This document shows positions 22,247-31,406 of a stretch of 64,000 nt of DNA, piece by piece. The notes beneath the pieces are model-generated. The model saw only the letters and a program-made list of their open reading frames with translations, was not told the origin of the DNA and searched no databases. Within the stretch, counting starts at the first letter, position 1. The number at the start of each line of letters is the position of its first letter. The DNA is from Botryosphaeria dothidea (Eukaryota; Ascomycota; Dothideomycetes; Botryosphaeriales; Botryosphaeriaceae): positions 3,224,001 to 3,288,000 of the forward strand of contig WWBZ02000051.1 of NCBI GenBank assembly GCA_011503125.2, in the 5' to 3' direction. A program made the position numbers and the translations under genes.

Positions 22247-22589
22247 ATGTCACCCGCCCTCAAGCTCTCAAGTCGCTGTTCAAGCGTTCCGCTCTTTCCT
22301 CCGGTCCCAAAGCCTCGCATACACATTTTCTTCTTCAACGCTCCACAATCCATCCACCCTTCCCCTCACCCACCTCCACACAATCAAACAAAAAAGATAA
22401 CGCCCCCCCCCAAGGTACCTCGACCTCCGCCACATCCCCTACACCACCTCCATCCAACCCCCGCAACTCCCCCGCCCCCTCCTCACCGACTCCCTCCATC
22501 TCCACTACCGCCGCATCCCCGTCCTCGCCATCGGCCCCTCCCTCCTCTGCGACACCCGCCTCATCCTCGCCAAGCTCGAAGCCCTCTCT

Positions 22590-22600
22590 CCCCCCCCCCC
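22590..22600 (+). repeat. C11 homopolymer
   Basis: Eleven C in a row inside the GST-like coding region; a run of 9 or 12 would keep frames 1 and 2 continuous. Confidence 0.9.
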
Positions 22601-22906
22601 TCCGCGCAACACCCCTCCCTCCTCCCCGCGACCTCGCCGGCCCGCGAAACCGCCGCCGCCCTGGCGCGCTTGCTCGAGCGCTGGTCCACCGGCCCGGCCG
22701 TCTTCTTCGCCGCCGTCGGCCTCATGCCGCCCGGCTTCCCGCTGCTGCGCGACCCGGCGTTCGTGCGCGACCGCGTGGAGCTGGCGGGCGACGCGTTCGG
22801 CCGGGCGGACCGCGCGGAGAGTCGGGCGCGGGTGGAGGCGGCGCTGGGGGAGGTGGAGGGGGGGTTCCTCGCGGATGGCAGGGCGTGGGTGCTTGGCGGC
22901 GGCGCC

Positions 22907-22930
22907 GGGGGGGGGGGGGGGGGGGGGGGG
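22907..22930 (+). repeat. G24 homopolymer
   Basis: Twenty-four G in a row within the GST-like coding region, encoding a glycine run. Frames 2 and 3 would be continuous with 23 or 26. Confidence 0.9.
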
Positions 22931-23381
22931 CCCGACGCTGTGCGATTTGCAGGGCGTGTGGGTGTTCGATTGGTTGTTGGGCGATGCGTTTTTCGCGGGG
23001 GCGGTCGACGAGGCGTGGGAGTGGGAGCGCAGGTTTCCGCGGGCGGTGGCGTGGGTGCGGAGGTGGAGGGAGGTGTTGGGCCAGAGGGGCGTGTGGGATC
23101 GTGAGAGGGAGGGGCCGAGGGGCGCGGTGGGGGATGAGGAGGTTTTGGGGTTGGTGTCTGGTGGGGAGGGGGAGGGAGGGGTGGAGGTCGTGTGGGATGG
23201 GGCGTGTGCAGAGGTGGTGGAAGTGTTTCCGACGGATTACGGATCGAAGCATAGGGATAAGGGGAGGTTGGTGGGGTTGGGTGTGGATGAGGTTGTGATT
23301 GAGGTTGATGTGGAGGAGAGGGGGAAGACTTTGAGGGTGCATTTTCCGCGGACTGGATTCAGGGTGCAGAAGGTGGAGTAA

Positions 23382-25096
23382 GTTGAAAAGTAGAGTGATG
23401 CAGAAGATTCAGAAGGTTGATATATTCGGAATCGGGGTGAGCTAAGAGAGAAACGGTGACATTATGCAGGGACCCGAAACGTCTCCCCGACACATGGAGA
23501 TCATGGCCCTTTTCGACAGCAAACTTTGAATCCAGTGAAAGTCAGACAGCAATTGAGTCGAAACAGAGTCCTGATTGATAGCCCAATTCGATAAGAAGAC
23601 CAGAAAGTGATGAAATAATCGCATCAACAAGTAAATACCCGGCGGAAAATGATCACTTCCGACGACATTGCGCAAAATCACTCAGTCTCCTCAGTGACTG
23701 TGACACACTGTAGTTGTTAGTCAGAAAGGTTTCTCTCTCAATTGAGCAGTCATCTCACCGCGACAGTATTCTATCCTTTGCAGGAATCTGAACACCTAAA
23801 GGAAGAGTTCATATCGGACTGCCTCGTAGTGCATGAACAGATGGCAGACTGGGATTTCTTGGTGTGTCCGCAGGTATACGAGATCATGTTGTAACACATC
23901 TTGGAAAAAGGGCTAGCAGAGCACTTTGAAATTCAATGTAGTTGACAAGTGTTTGTCGGGTCTGGCCGTTCGACGAGGCGGATTCCCAGACGCGTTCTTA
24001 CTTATGGCTTTCCCGCGACAACAAATCTTGTTTTATCTGCACTGCGCCAACTCATGATCGACGCCATGTCCTCGCGAAAAGAAAGCGAATGGGAAGTGGT
24101 TCCGAAGTCAATTAGGCAGCAACACATCTGGCCTGTGCTTTCTACACGTGAAATTCCCCAGTTCTCAGTTTGTCTGCACGTCGCTTCTTTCGATCTGCAG
24201 ATCCTTGAACCTCCAACCGGATGGTGTAAAAGCCGCCACCTATTCAATTGAGAAAAGCGAATGACGCGTTATTCGGGTTCCACCATTTTTATGTGATGTG
24301 GCCGAGACCTTTGCGGCCCATGTTGGCTGTCGTCATTCTCACTAATTCTTGAAGGGTTTCTTTGATTCGCTCAACGTCGGTCTCCTTTAGCGTACTATCT
24401 CTTTGGTTGATGGTGATTTCCTGCCGGATCTTGTACAGTCCGAAGACCAAGATCGTAGACCAGAAATTCATTCGTCCTTAAGCATAGAAACACTAAAGGC
24501 GCAGTCCTGCAGCTCGTGCCGAGTCTATTAGTCACATGCAGGCAGATTCAATAACTACATGACATCAGTAACTATCAATAAAACAGCAACGCTTTCATTT
24601 CGCTCTACACCAGTGAGGGTGATTAACGGGACGGAACTTCCCACCAATTTGTCGGGACAATATCAGTGAGCAGAAGAATCGTGCGGAAATCGAATTCCTG
24701 TCGGGATACGTAGATCACATCCTCTCCCAAAGGAACCCTTAACTCTGCCCCACAGCTGTTCTGACCAGCACACAAGACCTCGCCGACTCATCAAACACCA
24801 CCCCACTCTTCCCAAAAACCTCCGCTCCAGAGTCTAGCAATCATTCCCTCCTATAGAGATGAATAGTGCACAGCTGCAAATAGAATTTTGAAGATAATGG
24901 GATGCGAGTCATCTTGGTGATGGATTGAGAGAGCGCTATTCATTCACAGCAAGTCCGAAGCCGTCACGTCAGTAGCAACAAACGGCAGTACGGTGTGTCT
25001 CCCATGCAACTAACGACGAAAGCTTGCACCTTGAACACGCCAATTGACATGGAAAGCCGAATGCAGCCGTACACGAATGTCAGACAGTACCTCGCA
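23382..25096. other. Gene-poor region
   Basis: 1.7 kb, moderately AT-rich. The short frames here (for example 23949-24251 plus, 24289-24471 minus) show no domain I recognise. It marks the left edge of the putative biosynthetic cluster. Confidence 0.45.
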
Positions 25097-27004
25097 TCAG
25101 ATATCCTCGTGAAACTTCGGCTGGCCGAGCCTCTCCCTCCATGACTGCCCCTTCCACATAAGCAGCACAATACCGGAGAAAGCTGAAAACACTATCATTG
25201 CGAAGGTGAACCAGGCCCATTGCACGCCAACGCTTTCGGCAAAGGGTAGTCTGTTCTTCGATCAGCAAGGCGGCGGGCAGCCGAGGTCATGACTTACGCA
25301 TAAAATCCGACGGTGAAAGAGAAGATTTGCCTCGCGAAGTTGTAGAGAGCACCTATCTCGCCAGACTGGGGCTTGTAGCAGTCACTACAATAGGCATAAT
25401 TGACAGTCGTGGCGAGCTGCAGGCCAAACCCGGCCACGGCGTTGCCGAGCACGGGACCAATCCAGTGCGTCTTGTAGTGCAGACACACGCCGTATATGAT
25501 GATGCCGGCTGGGGTGAAAAAAGCGCTAGCGATGGACGCGGTGAGACGAGCTTCCGGCTTGCGCTCGCCGTTGTGTCGTTTGGCGTACTGGTACATGATG
25601 AAGTCGGAGAACGGACCGGAGAGGACTTCTCCCAGGAAAGATCCTATCAGTAACGGAAGGCCCATCATCAGACCAATGATGCCCATTCTGAAGTGGTATA
25701 TCTTTGTGAATAGTATGGCGATTGTGACGGCGGGGAGGACGGTGCCGTAGGCGAATTGCACCATGTAGTATATCGCGGTCAAAGCCACGGAGGGGTATTG
25801 TAGCATTTCAAAGGGACGTATGAAGTCTCGCCAGTGTAGCGAGCGGTCACGGAGGCAGTTCCGGCGGAAACTGAACAGCATCTGGAAATAGGTGCGCTCC
25901 TTGTGTTGCCGGAGCGTCCGTTCAGAACGGGAAAACAACGTCTCTGGCAGGGCCACTATCATGATAACAAGAAGAACAGAGTTGACTATGGCTGGCAAAT
26001 AGTAGCCCCATTTGTATCCGGATGCCTCAATAAGGTACCCACCCTGTGCTACGTTAGTTTAAGCCTCGGATCAACTAATTAATTACCTACAATAAGAGGA
26101 GCAATGTGTGGTCCGTCTTATTAAATTAGTCAGGTCAGTGAGTTTCATTCTAGAACATTTAGGAGCATACATACTCTGTAGAAAAACGGTCCAGACGCCC
26201 ATCTTTGCACCTCGCTAATGCCGAAAGTGAGCCTACGATATAGTGATAGTCACAAGGTGAGGCGCATACCTCATGCAAGAAGAAGATATCATTCACAGTC
26301 GCTGCACCAAGCGCCATTGCGACTGATGTAGCCCCACCTGCAATGGCGCGTGTGACAAGCAGTGATGACCAGGCAGGTGCAATTGCGCCGCAAACTGAAG
26401 CAATAATCCCAACAAGTGTCGCGAGGAGATACACCGGTCGCCGACCATATACATTCGCCACTGGTGTGTAAAATATGGGGAATATCCCGGCAGCGATGAT
26501 GGCAGTCGTAGTCTGGTAAGAGGCCTCCTGACTTGAGATGCTAAAGTGCTTCGCCAGGACGATGAACGCAGGGTTGATGACGGACGAGTTGAAGGGACCA
26601 AGAAAGGCGAGAAGAGAAACCTGTATGAGTACCATCCATTTCGTCCATAGAGGCCAGTTCTGTGCTGTTGTTAGTCTGTTCCAACAATTCACGTACAGAT
26701 GAAATACCACAGGATCATCATTGAAGTTGCTCGGCTGCGGAATCAAAGGAAAACCATGTTGATCCAGCCGCGTCTCAGCCTTGTGAACCGCCCCTTCCGT
26801 AGTGCATGGTGACTCGGTGGTGTGGACTTCTTCGAGTTGCCCTAATTTCTTTTTGGCGGAGTACATCGTTAAGCTGTCGATGGTCTGGTGCATGACTTGC
26901 AGTTTGCAGAAGACGCAGGGTTGCTTTAACAAGATCTGGCCTTCTTCCCGCTTGGACGGGAGGGCACACAAATGACATCGACCCTTGGAAATGATTGACA
27001 GCAC
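25097..27004 (-). CDS. MFS (DHA1-type) transporter
   Basis: A multi-exon gene whose joins restore family motifs: DDPV|NWPLWTKW, FFLHE|RGAKMGVWTVFLQS, GPHIAPLI|GGYLIEASGYKWGYY, and FYA|LPFAESVGVQWAWF. Landmarks are the YGRRPVYLLATLVG loop (motif A region), RAIAGGATSVAMALGAATVND, and the second-half loop YAKRHNGERKPEARL. The protein ends at LGQPKFHEDI (stop 25097). Twelve membrane helices are expected. The start is uncertain: the longest frame starts at 27004, and an internal Met at 26866 (MYSAKKKLGQLEEV) is equally plausible. Plasma-membrane proton antiporters of this group export drugs or metabolites. It is divergent from the decarboxylase-like gene, 388 bp away, which suggests co-regulation. 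Confidence 0.88.
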
Positions 27005-27392
27005 GGGAAGGTGGTGTTATAATTCATTTAGCGCACATTCCTTTTCCGTGTTACAGGTGTCGGTTCACTGCCAGCAGCTGCAAGAGCCGGCGAATTGGGC
27101 GTATCACGTAGCTGCGAGATGCTCAGTCATCCCTTGTTCTCAGGCTTTCGTTGCCACGACACTAGCGAAACGCTGCAGGATCCTCCTGAAGTGTGCAATG
27201 ATCCGGGATGTTCGACCGGGATTGTTGTGATTGGTGCGGGATAGGCGGGGTAGCACGTTGTATCATCAAATGACCCTCACTCGGCAGACCCGACCGGAGG
27301 TCAAGAGTGGTCTCAAAAAGCTTGCTTCATAAAATGTATATTTCGCGTACTTTCTGCACCTTACAACCTAGCTCTGAGTAAGATCATCCAAC
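27005..27392. promoter_or_regulatory. Divergent promoter, MFS transporter / decarboxylase-like gene
   Basis: 388 bp between divergent starts. I did not find the CTCCGCAA element seen upstream of the PKS. Confidence 0.45.
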
Positions 27393-28487
27393 ATGGTGTT
27401 ACGGCTATCGTTTGCGTGCTGGGACTATGATCGCATGAAGGCGATTGAAGACGGCAGAGTGCGGCCAGAGGGAATCGAACTTATTTTTCTGAACTATCGC
27501 GTTGAGGAAACGTACTCACTACCCCGCAATCATTTGGAGAATCCCCATTGACAAGAATCTCACAGATTCTTTCGCCAGCTGAAATTTCAGGAATTTGACG
27601 TTTCGGAGCTCTCACTCTCGTCGTATGTAATCACTTTGGATCAAGACAACCCGCCGTTCATCGCACTTCCAGTCTTTCCATCCCGGTTCTTTCGACATCA
27701 ATCTATATACATCAACAAGAATGCTGGCATTTCGAAACCGCAGGACTTGCGTGGGAAGCGGATAGGCATGCCTGAGTACCAAAGTGAGCCGGGTAATTCC
27801 CCATTCGCACGCCGCTGCTAATCGCCCGCAGTGACGGCACCGGTGTGGCAACGAGGAATAATGGAGGATGACTTTGGCGTGCCAATCACGAGTGTAGAAT
27901 TCTTCACAGGGGCTATCGAGCATTCGGAGAAGCCTCGGACTGCCAAGGTTCCGCATTCTCTTCCTGAGGGAGTCACAGTGAGGTCCATCGACGCTGGAAA
28001 AAACTTGTCCCAAATGCTTGCAGATGGCGAGCTCGACGCCATCTTTAGCGCAACGAAACCACCATCCTTCTATTCCTCACCAAATGTGGATCACCTGTTT
28101 CCGAACTTCAAAGAAGTCGAAGCTGAGTATTACCGTCGGACGAAGATCTTCCCCATCATGCATGTCATTGCTTTGAAGCGGACGACGTATGAGGCAAACC
28201 CATGGATTGCAAAAACGCTTACGAAAGCGTTCGCACAAGCATTGGAGATGGCATATGAGCCGCTTTACGAAAGAGGCGCCCTCAGATACATTCTCCCGTG
28301 GCTTGAACATCATGTGGAGGAGACCCGTTCACTCATGGGAGATAAGTGGTGGCGGGATGGATTCGAAGAGAACAAACACGTCCTTGACACTTTCCTTGAC
28401 CATCATCATCGCCAGGGTTTGTCAAAGCGCAAATTTAAGGCGCACGAGCTGTTCGCTCCAAGCAGCCTTGAAAGCTTCGTTCTTTGA
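27393..28487 (+). CDS. 4,5-dihydroxyphthalate decarboxylase-like protein
   Basis: Exons 27393-27511, 27566-27783 and 27832-28487 join in frame to 330 residues. The order matches the 4,5-dihydroxyphthalate decarboxylase family, which has a periplasmic-binding-protein-like (NMT1-type) fold. MVLRLSFACWDYDRMKAIED is followed by FDVSELSLSSYV, LPVFPSRFFRHQSIYIN, LRGKRIGMPEYQ and MLADGELDAIF, then FPIMHVIALKR near the end. In bacteria such enzymes decarboxylate 4,5-dihydroxyphthalate in phthalate catabolism. In fungi, homologues are scattered and mostly uncharacterised. No signal peptide is present, so it should be cytosolic. Placed between an MFS transporter and a P450/PKS pair, it may act on an aromatic or carboxylated intermediate. 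Bacterial origin by transfer is possible, but the gene has two typical fungal introns. Confidence 0.82.
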
Positions 28488-28612
28488 CCTTCCCAGATCC
28501 GCGAACCAGGCGCAGCCCAGCTTCAACTACCCGGCGACCGCGCATCTGCCTCCACATCTGACCAACAAACGTGAATAAATTTTTCCAACACGCCGGCCTG
28601 CTTCATCAATAT

Positions 28613-30396
28613 CTACACCTTCTTGATCCTGAGCTTCAGTCCATACTTGGGCTTCACCGTCACGAACCCCGCCGGCACAACCTCCTCCTCCCGCATCGCC
28701 AACCCCCACTCAAACGCCCCCACAAAACACGCCACCAACGCCCGCAACTCGGCCATCGAAAAGCGCTGCCCGACGCAGCTCCTCGGCCCGTGGAAAAACG
28801 TCAGCTGCGCGTAGTTGTTCCGCGCCCCGCCGACCTTGTTCGCGCGCCCATCCGCATCGATCCAGCGCTCCGGCCGGAACTCGCGCGCGTCGGGCCCCCA
28901 GTGCGCGGGCGACCGGTTGATGGCCCACGGGACGAGGTTGATGATGGTGCCGGGCGGGACGGCGTGGCCGGCGATGGTGGTCGCGCGCACGGCGGCGCGG
29001 GTCACGATGGGGACGGCCGGGTAGAGGCGCGAGATTTCGCTGCACACGGCGTTGAGGTAGGGCAGGTTTTCGAGGGCGTCGGCGAGGCCCGGCGGGAGGT
29101 CTGCCGCGTTGGGAGTGCCGGTGGCGAGCCAGGCGGAGAGGTGGGTGCGGACTTCGTCGCGGAGGCGGGTTTGGATGGAAGGGTGCGTGGCGAGGAGGTA
29201 GCAGCCCCAGGTGAAGGTCGTGGAGGTGGTTTCGTGGCTGGGGCCGGGTGTTAATGGCTTTTCTCTTTCGCCCTGAAAGGCGTTGGAGATGAGGGAAGGT
29301 GGTGTACTTACCCGGCAGCGAGGAATGTGAGCAATTGATCAACGAGCATCTCTTCGCTGAACAGATCGGACCTGAGCAAGCCGGAAAGAATGTCCTTTTG
29401 TTCTTCGTCGCCCTCTTGTTTGACCTTCTTCACCTTTTCCGCCATCAGTTTGCGACATGCGTCCCTTAGCCTGTCAGTGTTGAGATTGAGCCGATGATTG
29501 GCCTCCCATGGTAGTGCTCTGACCAGCTTCTCCGGAAAATAGAGATAGAGCAGACACAGGAATTTCTTTTCAGTCGTAGGTTCCAAGATTTCCTCATAAA
29601 GAGATACCAGCGGATCGTCATGGTTCTTCAGAGCGTTGAAGTCAATCCCCAAACCGGCAAGGCCGATGATATCGAGAGTAACCTTGGTTGACCAGTGGCT
29701 GATCTCGACAACACCACTCATCCCGTCACCCATACTCTCAGAGTTGCTCTCTATCTCCGCCGCAACATTCTGCATCAGCGAGAGGGACTTGGACCAGAAA
29801 ATTGGGTACAACTCCTTGATGCATCGGAAGCTGAACGACGGGCCGATGGCTTTGCGCTGGAACTTGTGCTCATCGCCTTCAATGTTGATCAGCCCGTCGC
29901 CGATAAAGCGGCGCAGGAACGCCCGCAACTTCTCTGGCTTTGCGAAGTCGTAGGTCTTGTGCACGAGGATATCGGCGTGCGCCTGTGTGTTAGTGGGGAT
30001 GATCGTCTCAGAGTTGAAAAGGCCACGATAGCGGAGCAGCCCGTCGTTGGGGACTTCTTCCATCCATTTGGAGTATTCGTCAGCGGGATACCGGTTGGAA
30101 AGAACCAGAGACCGTGCGTAATGCGGGTATCCGCTCTGACATTGTCATTAAACTGGCTCGGCAAAGTTTTTGATGTGGCGTACCTTTGGCTCCGGGAGGT
30201 GATGGAGAGGGCTCACGAAGAACGGATAGATGAACACTGCGTAGAAAGCCCAGACCAAGACATTGACAGCGAATAAAACCGGGATAGTTGAGGTGATGGG
30301 CTTCTGTTGGAAAGTTGTAACTAGGGTTCTGAGAAGGCAAGACTCTGGAACAGTCAATAAGAAAAGCAAGACGGGGAGGGGTAGATCAACGGCCAT
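28613..30396 (-). CDS. Cytochrome P450 monooxygenase
   Basis: Three main exons encode a microsomal P450. The start at 30396 (MAVDLPLP) places hydrophobic segments VLLFLLTV and VLFAVNVLVWAFYAVFIY near the N-terminus as ER anchor; an in-frame upstream Met at 30489 is less likely. The I-helix is split by an intron and rejoins as FLAAGHETTSTTFTWGCYLL. ExxR is ISRLYPAVPIV (E-I-S-R), and the PERW motif is FRPERWID. The heme loop is FFHGPRSCVGQRFS with the Cys ligand present. The stop at 28613 lies 125 bp from the stop of the convergent decarboxylase gene. It is divergent from the PKS across about 1 kb. It probably oxidises the polyketide or a derivative. I cannot assign a CYP family. Confidence 0.93.
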
Positions 30397-31406
30397 TGTT
30401 GTCGGTGGTGTTGAACGTCGTTGTGATGTGCCGCGGCAGGAGATGCTCTCCAAGGCTTTCTCCAGGTAAATTTCGGCCTTTCCCCCCACAGTCTGGAATA
30501 GCTTACCGCCCTCTTATCACACCGCAACATCAGGCGGAACCTTCCCGTTTTGCCGACCTGCCCTTGGCTTACCCGTCGGCTTTCTTTACGACCTCATACC
30601 CTGGTGGTGTACGCTCGACAAACCTTCCGAATAATCTTCTGGTTCAGGGTCCCATACTTGCCGATCTCTCACAAGAAGCGGCTCTCAATCGCTTAAGGCG
30701 GCCGATGCCGTCACATCCCGTCCATAAGGCTTCCCGTATGTCTTGTACCTTTTTTCCGCCCACGACTCCCTCCACATTCCGATGTCAACCGACTTCGAGA
30801 TTCTTTCAAGCGGAAAGTGACGATGACCCAGCTTTCTTAAGCAGTCAAAGCTTCTGCTGTCTTTCTCCGTCTTCTCAGCGAAGAACTGGCTTTCAACAAA
30901 CCGAAACAATTACCTCTGTCCTGAATCGTGCAGTGAACGCCCAGACAGGACAGCCGCCGCCAAGAAACCGGGGCCCCACCAACAAATGCGGAGATGGATA
31001 TGCAGGGACTCCATAAAAAGCCGTATCTGAACGAGCAAACCTACCACTCAGATCACATTCAATGATTCCTGCAGTATGCATCCTCGCATTCACAAACGAA
31101 AACATGAGTAAGGGCCAGCCCCAGGTTCGCAAACCTCCGCAACGAGACTCCGCAATCAACTCCGCAATGGGGAAAGATTTCGGCTATGCGGACGAGCCAC
31201 GCGAAGGCTCCTCCATGATATAAGGGTCCGGAGAAAGTTCCACATAAAAAGCCAACTTGAGATCAACTGTCAATTGCAGCAGGCTGCACTCGAATCTGCC
31301 TTCTCGAGTGTCATATTTGATACCCGCTCTTTTATTCCCTCCTTCTTTCCAACACTTAAGGGGAAAAAATTCACTCTTTCTTACCTGAAACTGCGCCTAC
31401 AGCATC
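30397..31406. promoter_or_regulatory. Shared P450/PKS promoter region
   Basis: A 1-kb region between divergent P450 and PKS starts. It contains the CTCCGCAA triple repeat (separate entry), a related ATGCGGAG near 30988 and a TATAAG at 31219 (188 bp before the PKS ATG). No coding frame with similarity was found. Confidence 0.5.
31135..31167 (+). promoter_or_regulatory. Three direct repeats of CTCCGCAA (TTGCGGAG)
   Basis: CTCCGCAA occurs at 31135-31142, 31148-31155 and 31160-31167, 12-13 bp apart and about 240-270 bp upstream of the PKS ATG. The reverse reading TTGCGGAG holds a CGG half-site, the core recognised by fungal Zn2Cys6 factors. No such regulator gene was found in the window. Function is inference. 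Confidence 0.4.

Larger units (their letters stand above)
22247..23381 (+). pseudogene. GST-like protein with DUF7962-type C-terminus, reading frame broken at two homopolymers
   Basis: Three frames together carry one protein. Frame 1 (about 22430-22600) has YLDLRHIPYTTSIQPPQLP and VLAIGPSLLCDTRLILAKLE, the thioredoxin-like half of a fungal GST-like family. Frame 2 (22600-22907) has ARETAAALARLLERW, GLMPPGFPLLRDP and FLADGRAWVLGGG, the helical half. Frame 3 (22930-23381) has GPTLCDLQGVWVFDWLLGD, then the C-terminal domain with EVFPTDYGSKHRDKGRLVGL and LRVHFPRTGFRV. The frame breaks coincide exactly with C11 (22590-22600) and G24 (22907-22930). The N-terminal strand bearing the usual HYPFSPYA motif was not found. 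Assembly error, slippage or decay are all possible; the start given is a placeholder ATG. Confidence 0.7.

Noticed and set aside
24289..24471. 60-codon minus-strand frame in the gene-poor region
   Set aside because: Looks protein-like (KETDVERIKETLQELVRM), but too short and without a recognisable family.
30522..30537. CCG-N10-CGG pair in the P450/PKS promoter
   Set aside because: A single occurrence with short half-sites; chance frequency is too high to support a binding site.
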